Of a stretch of 64,000 bases of DNA, positions 23,969-36,073 are shown one piece after another; the stretch's first letter is position 1, and the number at the start of each line of letters is the position of its first letter. The notes under the pieces are model-generated. The model was given only the letters and a program-made list of their open reading frames with translations, was not told where the DNA came from and searched no databases. The stretch is from Pterois miles (taxonomy: Eukaryota > Chordata > Actinopteri > Perciformes > Scorpaenidae). A program made the position numbers and the translations under genes. Location of the stretch: NCBI GenBank assembly GCA_947000775.1, contig CAMQGK010000008.1, positions 16,067,501 to 16,131,500 of the forward strand, read 5' to 3'.

Positions 23969-24789
23969 GTGAGTGTCGACATTTACCGTACTCGTCTTCA
24001 ACATTTTCCTCCTCCTCCCCTCCCTTTGCCCTTCATGTCAGAACCATCAATAATTAAATTACTATTAATTCCTTTGTTTTCTCCTTTCCATGTTGCCTTC
24101 TTCCCTCCCTCCCTCCTTCCTCACGTCCTCCTTTTTGTCCTTTAATGTGTCCACTTCTGTCTTCTTTCCTCACACTCTCTGATCTGTTCTTATCTCGTTT
24201 ATTCACCCCAACACTCACACTTTTGCACATAACTTGTCAAACAGTGCCTGAGTTGCCCACCTCCTCACCAATAGCAACTTATAAGGCCAACTTGAAACGT
24301 GCCATGTGTGCAGTTTGCATTTGAAAGCACAGGGGGCGCTATGGATCAGCTGGTTACCATTAGAGGGCAACATCTCTGAAAATCTTTACTTTTTCTTCTC
24401 TTTTTGTCCTAACTTCTTTGTCCTCCATTTTTGCTTCTCTCCTCACATCTTTTTTCTCCACTGTGGGACTAATAAAGGAATCTTCTTCTCTCTTTCTCCT
24501 CTCCATCATTTCCTCCTCCTGTCTTCTTCCCGTCCTATCCTTGCTGCTCTTTCTTCTTCCTTCCATCCCCATCCATCCCTCTGTTCCTTCCCCCTCTCGC
24601 CTTGTTTTCTGAGACTTAAAGATGCAGAGCGCTTGCGGATAGAGGAGGGGTGGAGGGGTGCGAGGCGTCGTTGGCTCGGTTTTACATGATCAAGGTTCTT
24701 AGAGTCAGAGGGCGGGTCGTACGGTGTGTGTTTGTGATGTGATGTGATGTGCAGTGACATGTGTGCAGTGCTGTGGAGGGGTTAGCAGG

Positions 24790-26700
24790 TTACAGAGTTA
24801 CTTATTCAGGACAGACGGAGGGAAGGATACGGAAAAATGGAAAAGAGGCGAAAAATTTGAGGGACGTGAATAATTCAGAAGGGGGAAGGACGGAGAAGGA
24901 AGATGATGGGAAAGGGGGATTAAATTTAAAAAGGGAAAAGGATGAATGAAGGATAGAAGCATGGCGAAAGAGAAAGCAGAGAGAGGGACAAGAACAAGGG
25001 ATTAATCAAAAGGGGTGAAATGAAAAGTGCAAGGTGGATGGATAGATGAAGGGGAAAGATGAGTAGGGACAATACTGATTCAGATAGGAGGATTGGAGAC
25101 AGTGGGGCCGATCTATTCAACCCATTTCTACGTCTATATACCAGACTCGAACTGTGAGTCCTGTTGTTTACACTTGAATTGTAATTCCTCATGAACTGAA
25201 CATTTTTTTTTATCAAGTTGCAGGTTTTCTATTCATTATTTTAATGATAAATATCAGTTCAGTAAATTTCTATCTATTTTTTGGTCACATTTTGTTTTAA
25301 AAGTGAGGATGTTTAAGTCAAGCCTGACTTTACCTTAAACATAACAGAATGATCCCAGTCACTTCCACACAGCCAGGCGTACAGCTTATCAATCAAACAC
25401 TGGTATCGGATCGGTACTCGGTATTGGATGATATATCAGTCTCGCTGTCAGTATCCAGACGCATCCCTGCTAATACTGGAGTTATTCCTGATACCGATAC
25501 CAGTATCAGGAATGCATCCGATACTGCCCAAATTTCAGGATCTGGTGTCGGTGCCGGTCTACACACCGATTCAATACTATAATTTATTCACCCAGAAAAA
25601 AATCATCTTGTTTAACTGGAAGTCAGTTCTTCACCACTCGAAAACAGTAGCCTTCACTGGACTGGTAGCTGCTTTAGAGCAGTGAAGAAGAACTGCAGGT
25701 AGTAATTATGATAATAATACTACATATATTTTTATCATGCTGGTATTGGATTGGTGCTCAGTGTCGGCCGATATCGCAGGTTCAGGTGTCAGAATCGTCG
25801 TTATCTCTAAAAATAAGGGAGTGTTACACTACGCTTATAAGAAAGAGGTGAAGAATGAAGACTGACGAGGGAAGACGAATAAGAGCAATGGATTCAGCTT
25901 AAAAAGGGAGAGAAAGTGGAGCAGAAGAGGGACTATTTGACAGAAGAAAAGGATGAATAACTAAAGAGTGATGGGTTCATGAACAAGCCTGATGAAAAAT
26001 GAATGGACGCAGCGAGTATGAAAGAAGGAATAAACAAAAGAACAGGGAACATGGAAAATTAATAAAGGAAGTCATGAAGATGAAAAGAACGAGAAAGTGA
26101 TGCAAGAAAATGGTCCAAAATTATGAAATGAACAAGCAGCAAAATACAATCTGTTGGAGAGAATGTGAACCGAGAAGGGATTAAATGAAAAAAAGAGGAA
26201 TGAGATGAAAGAGGACGAGGAACAAGAGGGCAGAGAAAATGGGATTAAATGAAAGAGGTGTGAAATAAAAAAAAAAGAATTGCACAAGACGAGTACAGAA
26301 GAAAGAAAAGGGCAGAGAAGAGGGCAAAACACATGGATGAGAGGAGGGATTAAAGGGAAATTAATGGAGAGTCTGAAAGGAGGAGGAAGTGAGGGGGGAG
26401 CACAAGAAGGAGGAATTAGAGATTAAATAGAAGGAGGAATTTCAGGATTGTGACAGATGAAAAGAAAGGGAGGTAGAGATGAAATGAATACGATCACTGG
26501 GGGAATAAGTGGAAAAAGATGGAGAGGAAGAGGGTGGAGAAGGAGGCGAGGAAATCAGACGAAGAGGAGAAACAGCGCGAGGGAGGGAGGAGGTGATGAA
26601 AGTAGATGCGTGAAAAGGTGGAGGAGAAAGAAAAGGTGACGAGGGAGGAAGGAAAAAGAGAAAAATGGAGAAGTGTCACAGAGGTTAAGAGAATAAGAGG
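24790..26700 (+). repeat. Purine-rich degenerate region
   Basis: Two G/A-rich stretches, 24790-25110 and 25840-26700, with scattered GGGATTAAATGAAA-like phrases (for example 26179 and 26240). The GGTATCGG-type repeat at 25395-25795 lies between them. Likely an old, decayed minisatellite. No coding signal. Confidence 0.5.
25395..25795. repeat. Dispersed GGTATCGG-type teleost repeat
   Basis: Recurrent GATACCGATACCAGTATC-like phrases (CACTGGTATCGGATCGG, CCTGATACCGATACCAG, GCTGGTATTGGATTGG), partly in inverted orientation. The central part contains GTCAGTTCTTCACCACTCG. It looks like a decayed non-autonomous DNA element; termini not resolved. Confidence 0.45.
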
Positions 26701-27021
26701 AGCAGGGCTGTCACAGTGTCAACAACATTATCCCAGAAAAGGTCAAATTCATCTTTAACTGTGTTTATTGTGCATTTTGTCCCTTTTGGTTAATGAATTA
26801 CACTCAGAAACGAGTGTAGGGAGGAGAGAGAGTCTGTCCTTAACTGAACATATACGATATTTAAGAGGTGGCAGATTAGTTACTCGTTATTATCACATGT
26901 CTGTTATTAACTAGAAGCCTGGGCTCCACTAACAATGACTTCTGACTTCACTTGGACTCGAAAATACTCGGTACTGTCCCCCAAGCCCAAAGTCTAAAAG
27001 TAGGGAATCGACTCAAATATT

Positions 27022-27365
27022 TCAGAGTGCTGACTTGACTATGACTTGATCCAGACTGACTGGGATTATCATAAAGTGGGCATGTCTGTAAAGGGGAGAC
27101 TGGTGGGGATCCAGAGAACCCATTTACATTCACATATCTGGAGGTCAGAGGTCAAGGGACCCCTTTGAAAATGGACATGACAGTTTTTCCTCAACAAAAT
27201 TTAGCTAAAGTTTGTAGCGTTATTTAACCTCCTTCATGACAAGCTAGTATGACCTGGTTGGTACCGATGGAGTCATTAGGTTTTCTAGTTTCATAGGTAT
27301 CTTTGCTGTAGCTTTAAAACCTCTCAAAGAGTAAGTTGCATTAATACATTAAAATATTAGTGAAC
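27022..27365 (+). mobile_element. TAGGGCTGTCAA-type transposon core, inside another repeat
   Basis: Contains the family core (GACTTGACTATGACTTGATC, GGGGAGACTGGTGGGGATCC, CTGGAGGTCAGAGGTCAAGG, GACCTGGTTGGTACCGATGG) but neither terminus. It is flanked by a different repeat: ACTTCTGACTTCACTTGGAC on the left and TTGTGACTTGCAAAACAATG on the right. The two flanks resemble the halves of one interrupted ACTTG-rich element (about 26915-27420), so one repeat appears to have inserted into the other. Confidence 0.55.
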
Positions 27366-28106
27366 TTGGGACTTGACCTTCTTGTGACTTGCAAAACAAT
27401 GACTTGGGCCCACCTCTGTTATTAACATATCAATATTAAACTTTTGTACCAGTATTTAATACCAGTTTATATTACGACACCCTTAAAGATAGAAAGCATT
27501 ACAAAAAATGATGATATAGAAGGAAAACATGCAGAGATTGAAGTAAAAATGAGCACAGACTGAGGTAATAAGAAGAAAGGTAGACAGGAAACAAGGGCCA
27601 CAATACAGCTAAAACTATAGCAATGGTCTTTTTGTTCAAAAATGTCAAACTGTGTTTATGTTTTCCTGATGGGGACCATTTGTGGCCTCGCGGATTATGT
27701 CTGTTGACTCTGAGAAGCAAAGGAGGAAGTAGCATGATGATGTTATTAGTGGTGCAAAACCTCTCAGGGAGGAGGCTGGGGTGGATGGTTGGACTGGAGA
27801 CCGCTGTCAGCGTCCCGTTTCTTTTTAACCATCAACCACAGTCTTTCTCTAACATTATCCAAGTCGTTTTATGAGCCGAAACTTAACCGGACCTGCAACA
27901 GACCAGACCATGCTCATATGGGGGGTTTCTGTAAAGGTAGAAGGAGGGAAAAAGTGAATTAAAGGTAAAAGTTAGCAGTTTTTATATGGAGGTTTGGTTG
28001 GAGAGTGAGATAAAAGGTTAGTTCAGCCGATAGCTCCACCGTTCATGAGCACGGCCTGGTGTGTGTGTGTGTCTCACGGGGTCACTGAAGATGGCAGGCG
28101 TGTAAT

Positions 28107-28109
<3 letters not shown>

Positions 28110-28193
<84 letters not shown>
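28110..28193. repeat. (TG)n microsatellite
   Basis: About 42 uninterrupted units, 0.6 kb upstream of exon 8, in the intron. CA-rich text with the opposite strand bias follows at 28340-28560. Confidence 0.97.
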
Positions 28194-28194
<1 letters not shown>

Positions 28195-28618
28195 TCCTGA
28201 GGTGAAAGAGATTAGCTACAGGCTCGCTCTCTCTTCGCGGCACTCCTCTTTTCTCTCGTTCCCTCGCTCGGAATACCAGTCGGCTTGTTTACGGGGGCCA
28301 ACTGACGCCAAGACCCCAGCTCACACTCCGTACGACCCCGACACACACACCGTCACACACACACACAGGCGTCACCCTGGGTTCAAAATCCAACAGTCCT
28401 CAACTGTTCCCAAACATGCCGGCGAAGCCCTGTACAAACAACTAATAAACACACACACTCTCACACCATCACACACACATTCAGCAAGACAAATGCTAGA
28501 AAATCTCCAACACAACCTGCATTTTAACACACTACACAACCTTTCACACACACACTCTTTCTCTCTTTCAACAAGACCCAGCGACATGACTCTAACACCC
28601 TGCCCCCCCTCCCCTTCC

Positions 28619-28654
28619 CTTCCTCCTCCTCCTCCTCCTCCTCCTCCTCCTCCC
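28619..28654 (+). repeat. (CTC)n trinucleotide repeat
   Basis: About 12 CTC units directly followed by CCCAG, forming a decoy splice acceptor about 150 nt upstream of the exon 8 acceptor. Confidence 0.93.
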
Positions 28655-28809
28655 CAGGCTGTCATTTGTCTGCCAATCTATCCCGATGCATAGCGAATCC
28701 GACCAGGTCTTTTATTATTCCGTTTTTCACCCTCTCTTTTCTCCTCCTCCTCCTCTCTTCCCTCTCTCCGGGGGTGGACTGGGGGGGGCGGGTTTGTATT
28801 TTCCCACAG

Positions 28810-28883
28810 GTTTTGCCAGAGCCGGCCCGGTCGCAGGCTTCCAGGGTGACACGTTGCTTCTGGCCTTCAGTGACTTGAGACAA
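28810..28883 (+). CDS. exoc6b: EXOC6B, window exon 8
   Basis: 74 nt. GT completes a Gly codon with the last base of exon 7, and the exon ends in phase 0 at AGA-CAA before gtaggt; the acceptor is ttttcccacag. It encodes residues 298-322, GFARAGPVAGFQGDTLLLAF then SDLRQ. FAR(S/A)GPV and GFQ-DTLQLAF-DLRQ are conserved; FAR favours EXOC6B over EXOC6. The exon is embedded in pyrimidine-rich intron, and a strong-looking decoy acceptor lies about 150 nt upstream at 28656-28657. Confidence 0.96.
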
Positions 28884-29597
28884 GTAGGTCTTTGTCTCCC
28901 TCGTGGTCCTCTCTCCTTCGTTTTCTCTGTCCCACTATCTTTTTTCTACCTCCTCCTCCCCCTCTTGTCCTTTTCATCCTTCCTCCCATCCTCCCTCACA
29001 TCCCCCCCAGTCCTCCTCCTCCTCCGACGCTTTCTCCTCCTCGTCTTCCTCCTTCATTTGGTTTTCTGATTTTTTTTTTGTTGTTGTTGTTTACCCTCTA
29101 CTTTTTTATTCTACAACAATGCTCCTCCATATCATGTCATCTTGTTTGTCAACTTCCATCCTTCTTTTTCTCGATTTTATTCCCTTTTATCCACCAAACC
29201 GTCTCTCTGTTGTACTTTCTCTGTTGTCATTTTCTTCAGCCCACCATGTTTTACATTAAAACAGCACACCAAAATTATTACAAAGAAATGTCCCAAAATT
29301 AATTGTACCAGCTTCAAAGCTACGCGGCTACTAAGAGCAGATGGAAACAGCATGTAATAAATAGACAAACTCAAATTGTAAATGAACTTATACAGGTCTA
29401 AAAAAAAGTCTAAAAAAAAGTCTAAAATCCAATACCTCGAAATTAAATGTTAAATGGACCACTTAAAACACAGTGCGCTACATCAGCAGCAACAGTATAG
29501 TAGTAATATACCTGTGTGACCGTATTGTTAATCATGCTGTTTATTCATTTCACATCACCTAGTTCCTGGGTAGATTTGAACAAACCCTCACACTGCT

Positions 29598-30062
29598 TTA
29601 AAGGGGAACTACACCCATTTTCAAAATCCATACATATTATTCCTATGGTCTAAGACAGTCCAAAAATATTAGCAACCATGAACAACTCTCCTAAACCCAA
29701 AAACTACAACTCAAACTTGTGATGCTAATGGGTATAAAGGGTGAAGCTGCTCCATAGATAATGAATGGGGAGAGGTGTGGCACCCAGGGGTTGATCCGAG
29801 TATATGGGAACGTTTTCTGTTTCACAACTGAGAACACTACAATAGAATAAAACTGTGGTTATAAAAGGAAAACAAACCAAATCAGTCTCCTGTTAATTGT
29901 CTATGGAGCAGCTCCAGACTTTAGACTTGATGAATCACCAGTTTGAGACTCACTTCTCTGGTTTCTGGCTTCAAGAGAGAGGAGCTCATGTTTACACATA
30001 CTGATACTGAGGTCATATGAATAATATGTTGGATTTCGTAATTTAGGTGGTGTTCCCCTTTA
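29598..30062. mobile_element. MITE with TTAAAGGGGAAC terminal inverted repeats
   Basis: Left end TTAAAGGGGAACTACACCCA and right end GGTGGTGTTCCCCTTTA are inverted repeats differing by a small indel. The interior is 465 bp, A/T-rich and non-coding. No clear target-site duplication was found. It lies in the 30.4 kb intron about 700 nt downstream of exon 8. Confidence 0.6.
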
Positions 30063-32205
30063 GTGCCGTTCCTTGTTGATGAAATGAAATATATAATCAG
30101 ATACTACTTGTCGTGTCCCTTTGCTGTAAATCAGCTTTGTAGTACTCAAGATAGGCCTCAAGATCACTTTTTGAGGGTCTCAGAATAATTCACATTTTTA
30201 CTTGGTCTTTTCTCGGTCTCAGACAAAGAGGCCTCAGGATTTTATTTCAAGACTGGTCAAAACCACAATAACAGGGATATCAGTAGTGATGCAACCGTTC
30301 AACAAGTCCACGGTTTGGTTTGTGTTGCTGTTTTTGTGTCTTGGTTTCGTTTCAGTGTGTTTTGCACACTTGCAAGAAGAAAAACATACTAGAAAACTGC
30401 AGCGAGCACGTTGCCAAATCTTGAACAGTATCAGGTGCCAGGTGGTAATAAAAATAGAAGAAACAAATCACCGGCACTCGCAGATATGGATGCGATTCAG
30501 CTCGTCTTGTAGCTGACACACTTTCGTTTGTTTGCCCAGAATAAACTAAAAAAGACACTTTATGTGGGAGTGCCGGTGATTTGTGTCTTCAGAAGGAAAA
30601 CCGAACCATTTCCAATATGTTTGAACTCCAAAAATACATAAATAAATTGATTGATCAGTGATAAAATATACATGAAATAAGGCAGGCTACTTGATGATCA
30701 AGTAGGACTATGTTCATACAATTCTGTCTCTGGTACCTCATCAAATAGTCAGCCTGTATTTAATATTTATGATGGTTTGTACGTCATTGAACATTTCCTC
30801 TTTTTTTCCGATTTGGTTTTTCATCCATAGATTTCACTGAATTGTTATATATGTTATGTATATGATGAATTTCTTTGTGTGAGAGTGTTTTTATGGCATT
30901 GTGGATCTTTAAGATCAATTTTAGGAGCGCCTCAGTGGTTTACATGTCCCACATTTTACCTGAAGTATATGGTGCCTTTTAAATGGGGTCTTTGTGTGTG
31001 GCGTTCAAGTGGTTAAGTCGTGACAAACTGCTGCTATACGGTAATATTAACTAACAATTTAACAAGCTTGCAAGTAGGTAACACAAAAGCAAAGGTGTAA
31101 TGACAGATGAGATTGTTTAGAAAATCAGCATTTTCTCAGACACATTATAAAATTACCAAGAAAAACAATATATGGCTAAAATTACAATATACTGTACAAT
31201 ATTAACTTATAACCGATAAATGAACTCCCATGACCTCCACCATTTCTCGCCAACAAACACGTCACAAGTCGTGAACTCTGAGCTTTCAGAAACTTTCCAC
31301 TTAGGAAGTCGTCAATACGTCATGAGGGGGGCGTTCATACGGGCCCAGCTAGTAAACATGGTAAACAAGACCCCATTTGAAGGCACCAGTACAGTGTGGG
31401 ACTCGCATTGAATATTTTCTGGTTTGAAGACGTTTGAGGACGTCACCTTCGGCTTTGGGAAACACTGATTGACATTTTCTGTCATTTTATAGATCAAATA
31501 ACTAATCAATTTATCGAGGAAATAATCTACAGATTAATCGACATGAAAATAATCTTTAGTTACCGGTCTTGTCTGCGTCTTGTCTGGTCTCGCCCTGCCT
31601 TGATCCTCAAAGTCTCCTTGTGTCGGTCTGATACAGTCTGGTCTGCGTCATGACTCGGTCTCGGTTTAGGTGGTCTTGACTACAACACTGATGTAAATCA
31701 AACTGCCTCGTTGTGTCGTGATATCTAGTCACGAACAACATCGTCGCCATCACAGGCGCTCCTTTACTTCAGGTCCGATTACTTGAGATTGATCCACACT
31801 CTGCTTTGTTGTTGGGTTTTGTGGCGTTAGAACGATCATTTTTAATGTCAGTGTCTTGTGTAACCATCGTTGAAGAGTTGAAAATGTCTGTAAATCTCGA
31901 CGCCAGCTCAGAGCCACGTTACCACTTCCCCCTGGAGGTCCTCAGACCTGATCCTGAGAGCAGGAAGTGGCCCGGCTCTGCTGGAGCGTCTCGTTTCGGG
32001 TCCTGGGAAAAACAGAGCAGAACCAGCCAGAGGAGGGACAGAACTGGACGTCCGAACAGGATGATGGGCGGAGTGTGTTTTAGTGTTTCGACTTTACGAT
32101 GAAAAAAAAAAGTGTTTGGCAGGGAAGTGCGTACGTGCGTGAAAGCGCGTGCGAGCGAACTTGTGTTTGCCGTCGTCGTTTTCGGGAGACTTTTTTAGTG
32201 AGTCT

Positions 32206-32370
32206 GTCATCGTCGCTGAATGTGTGAAGCAGGGCGGAGAGCCCAAAGCGAAAGTTAGTGAAAGTGTTTGAGTGTGTGAAACTGAGCGTAGAGTGTGTGT
32301 CCGTTTGTGTGTCATCGCCGTTGAATGTGTGAAGCAGGGCGGAGAGCGAGCGAGGCGAAGTTTGTGTGTC
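32206..32370 (+). repeat. 105-bp tandem duplication
   Basis: GTCATCGTCGCTGAATGTGT at 32206 recurs as GTCATCGCCGTTGAATGTGT at 32311; both continue GAAGCAGGGCGGAGAG. It lies in a locally GC-rich stretch (31880-32480) without a recognisable gene. Confidence 0.7.
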
Positions 32371-32989
32371 GGCCTTTGATGCGTGTGTGTGTCGTAGTTG
32401 TTGTGGAGTGTGTGAAAGTGGGTGGAAAGTGTATTTTTCTATGTGTGACAGCGGATGACGGATGGGCCGGCAGGACGGAGCAGGGGACGATGAATGAGGT
32501 GACAGACAGAGACGGATAGCCCTTTATCCCTCCGTCACAATCCCTCTTTCTCTCTCCCTCTCTTCTCTTTCTCCGCCTGTCGGGATGATGTAGTGCCTCT
32601 TGTTCTCTCGCTCGGAGGAGGAGAAGGAAGGGGGGAAGATGGGGAGAAGGAGAAAAGAAAAAAATTGCATTCATCCAGCATCGATGTTTACTTCAAACCC
32701 CCCTTCCTTTGCTCCCACTGCCTCCTCTTCCTCATCTCCATCCTCTTTCTTTAGCTGATCAGAATCGGTTGACTCCATCGCTCCTTTTGGAGTTATTCAG
32801 CTCCGTCGCTCTTTTCTTTCTTTCTTTCGGCCATTGTCTTATCATATCAAAAGAAATGCATTCTTCCCACCTCCGTATGCGCTTTCATACGCAGTTGCAC
32901 ATCTGCCCGGGCGCATCTTTTTGTGTCTTCATCCTTTCAGGTGAATCTTTCATGTTTTTGCGTGTCGACATGCTTTCATATATCAGCGC

Positions 32990-32991
<2 letters not shown>

Positions 32992-33087
<96 letters not shown>
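32992..33087. repeat. (TG)n microsatellite
   Basis: About 48 uninterrupted units, the longest dinucleotide run in the window. Confidence 0.97.
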
Positions 33088-33088
<1 letters not shown>

Positions 33089-33263
33089 CCTGGCGGTGAA
33101 TGGCCGATAAATCACGCTGACGGGGCCGTTTGTTGTGTGGTCGGGTCCCGGTGTTCTGGAAGGTTCCGGGGTCCTGGGACAGGGCCGAGACGGGAGTTCC
33201 CCCAGGACACACACCCTCACATTCACACACTTAGATGGACACACACACAGTGAGATTATGACA

Positions 33264-33918
33264 TAGTTTGTCGATTTGATTAAAATATTTAATCGTGATT
33301 AATGAGTCAGCTTTATCCATTCAAAATGTACCTTAAAGGGAGATTTGTCAAGTATTTAATATCCTTAGCAACATGGGAGTGGACAAATGTGCTGCTCTGT
33401 GCAAATGTATGTATATATTTATTATTGGAAATCAATTAACAACAAAAACAATGACAGATACTGTCCAGAAGCCCTCACAGATTCTGCATTTAGCATAAAA
33501 AATCCTAACATAGCAAACTGCAGCCCAACAGCTGTCAGTGTGTCAGAGTGCTGACTTGACTATGACTTGATCCAGACTGACTGATTATCATAAAGTGGGC
33601 ATGTGGTGGGGACCCAGAGAACCCATTTACATTCACACATCTGGAGGTCAGAGGTCAACGGACCCTTTTTAAAATGGTCATGACAGTTGTTCCTCGTCAA
33701 AATTTAGCAAGATTGGAGCGTTATTGAACCTCCATGACAACCTAGTATGACCTGGTTGGTACCGATGGATTTATTAGGTTTTCAAAGTTTCATATGATGC
33801 CAGTATCACTCTAGCTTTAAAGCTGACCCGCTACAACCTAAAAATCACTAATTGTTAAAGAAATTAGTGGTGTTAAAATGAATTTATGTTGTTATTGCGT
33901 TGACTTTGACATCCCTAG
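33264..33918 (+). mobile_element. TAGGGCTGTCAA-type transposon, near-complete copy
   Basis: Left end TTTGTCGATTTGATTAAAAT, then AACATGGGAGTGGACAAATG, the tcagagtgctgacttgacta core, ACCTGGTTGGTACCGATGG, and right end GCGTTGACTTTGACATCCCTA. About 655 bp, the most complete forward copy in the window. It has no coding capacity and lies immediately downstream of a long TG microsatellite. Confidence 0.65.
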
Positions 33919-34029
33919 TTTTTGTGTGTTGTTTTCAAGCTCATTGTTGCACAAATACTGATTTCACTGAGATTTGGTTTCAAAAATTCAGAAACTGGTG
34001 CCGATAGCATTCTAATATCGATTAATTGT

Positions 34030-34087
34030 GAATTTCTCCACTGTGGGACTAATAAAGAATATCTTATCTTATCTTATCTTATCTTAA
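34030..34087 (+). mobile_element. LINE/SINE 3' tail
   Basis: GAATTTCTCCACTGTGGGAC, then TAATAAAGAATATCTTATCT with five ATCTT tandem units. This is the same tail type as at 6193-6240, 13099 and 24455-24486; no LINE coding sequence is attached, so it is a 5'-truncated insertion. Confidence 0.55.
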
Positions 34088-34550
34088 TCTAGAAAATAAT
34101 TGGCTGTTTAATCAATACTGAAAAGAAGTTGCAGCCTTAATATAGACATGGTTTGTGACAAACAGTGTGACAAACATCTCAAATGCATCATTGTTTTTCT
34201 CAGCACTAGGTAGCGATGCCAAATCTTTCCCTGGTAATAACACAGTGGGAAATTTTGCAGATTTCTGATTTTAAACAGGAAATATTTGATGAAAGAATCA
34301 GGAAACAAGGCTAAGAATCAGTGTCACCTTTTGGCACTCATTGCTGGTCACTATATGGACAAGTATAACAGCTCCATACTCAGATCTAAATATCATGCAG
34401 CTCCTCTGAGCAGAGTCTGAAGTTATTTCCATTTGGCCAGAAAGACAACAAGGCCTCTACTTGCTTTTACAGATGGGAAACGCCTCAAATTCCCAAAGCA
34501 TTAGATAAACACAGCAGGAGTGTCCCGGTTCCATACAACTCCAAACAGCT

Positions 34551-35060
34551 TTTTAGACACCTACAAAAATCAATATCAGTTGAAGTGTCCTCTATATTGT
34601 GAATATTTTCACCACTTTACCTCAGACAACCCTCTTCCGACGGCGAGCTGCGCTCTGCCAAAGCAGTACGTTACAGTAATTATGCCTCCCAGAAGACCTG
34701 ATTTGCTGGTCTGCCGTCGCCTACCGATCGGTTAATTTGTGTAATTTGGTGAATCTGATCTAATGAAAGTCACACAATAACTCAAACTAACCGATTGAGG
34801 CAGCGGTAGATCAACAACTCCCATCTTCTGTGAGGTAAAATTACGTTTTTTTTTTTTTTTTTTTTTTTTAATGAATCTGGTTGCTTTAGCAAAAGCTCAA
34901 CAGCTTCAGTTCAGTGTCAGAGAGACTGTATAGCTGTTTTACAGCAAGGTAAACTGATGAAAGTATTCTGTATATAGTGTACACGTAAACTGATAGTGAT
35001 TTTTTTAGGTGTCTAAAATACGTTTTGGAGATGTCCCTCATACAACCCCACTTCAAGAAA
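34551..35060. mobile_element. Fold-back copy of the long-TIR transposon
   Basis: TTTTAGACACCTACAAAAAT at 34551 is the near-exact reverse complement of ATTTTTTTAGGTGTCTAAAA ending near 35019. Nearer the centre, CTACCGATCGGTTAATTTGTGT (about 34720-34741) pairs with CAAACTAACCGATTGAGGCA from 34785. The right arm carries the same CCCATCTTCTGTGAGGTAA, poly-T, TTGCTTTAGC and CCCACTTCA order as the copies at 60.6 and 63.7 kb. The two arms are separated by only about 45 bp, so this copy has lost the 0.6 kb core. A 25-nt poly-T run (about 34846-34870) interrupts the right arm. Confidence 0.6.
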
Positions 35061-35705
35061 CCCCACCCTGTATCTCTGCTGTAATTCACTTCATGTAAAG
35101 TTGGGTTTTAGTGATGTGGGTTACCTGCATAGGTAGCATCCCTGACCCGGGACTGATTGATTTATTTCTATTGATTTAACCTCCACTCTCTGCTGGCTCC
35201 TCCTGCAGCGGTCCCAGACTAAAGAGCCGCTACACACAGGAGCTCAGATTTTTCATTTTCATGTCGAAGTATTTCAAAGTGTCTGGAGAGCGGCTGATTC
35301 GCTGTAACGAGACGAGCTTATCTGAGCTGTCAGCAGCTTTTCTCCCGTTCTCTGCGATTGCTGAATAATTTGGTGAGCGTAGGAGGCTGATTGTGTTAGT
35401 GTGTGCACTCCCCCGGCTGCCCTCTTCCACTGATCCTATCAGTCCTCCTATATTTAGAACGTCCACAAGTCTGTGGTTACGTCAAACCTTTGGCTGGCCC
35501 CCGTGTGAGTGTGCGCTGCGGTATGGCGTCCCCCCAGAAAAACGCTCGCAACAGTAGAGTTCCACTCATCCTCGTCTCTACTCGTTCATATGCCAGTCTC
35601 GCGTTCTTCCACCTTCGGCCCAGTCGAGTGAGTCTGCTGCCACTGATTGGTCCCAGCTTCATTCCTCTGGTCTGACCACAGACAGTCAGCTTCCATCCAT
35701 TCATC

Positions 35706-35824
35706 ATGTCATCTCTCTCCTCCACCCGCCTCCTCCTCCTCCTCTCTCTCTCCTCCACCCGCCTCCTCCTCTCTCTCTCTCCCTCCACCCGCCTCCTCCT
35801 CTCTCTCTCTCTCTCTCCTCCACC

Positions 35825-35861
<37 letters not shown>

Positions 35862-35998
35862 CACCCGCCTCCTCTCTCTCTCTCTCTCTCCTCCACCCGC
35901 CTCCTCTCTCTCTCTCTCTCTCCTCCACCCGCCTCCTCTCTCTCTCTCTCTCTCTCTCCTCCACCCGCCTCCTCTCTCTCTCTCTCTCCTCCACCCGC

Positions 35999-36071
<73 letters not shown>
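35706..36071 (+). repeat. CT-rich minisatellite with CCACCCGCCTC units, ending in (TC)n
   Basis: About nine copies of TCCTCCACCCGCCTCCTC are separated by (TC)n spacers of variable length, giving periods of about 30-40 bp. The array ends in an uninterrupted (TC)n run at 36003-36071. Open frames on both strands (Leu/Ser or Arg/Glu) are compositional. Confidence 0.85.

Positions 36072-36073
<2 letters not shown>

Larger units (their letters stand above)
23969..28809 (+). other. exoc6b: exoc6b intron between window exons 7 and 8
   Basis: 4.8 kb, GT-AG. A LINE/SINE tail (24455-24486, ACTGTGGGACTAATAAAGGA), the purine-rich region (24.8-26.7 kb), a nested repeat (26915-27420), a long TG run (28110-28193) and a CTC run with decoy acceptor (28619-28657). 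Confidence 0.85.

Noticed and set aside
31806..32102. 98-codon open frame on the + strand
   Set aside because: No recognisable motif or splice signals in register; lies in a CpG-richer stretch where chance frames are longer.
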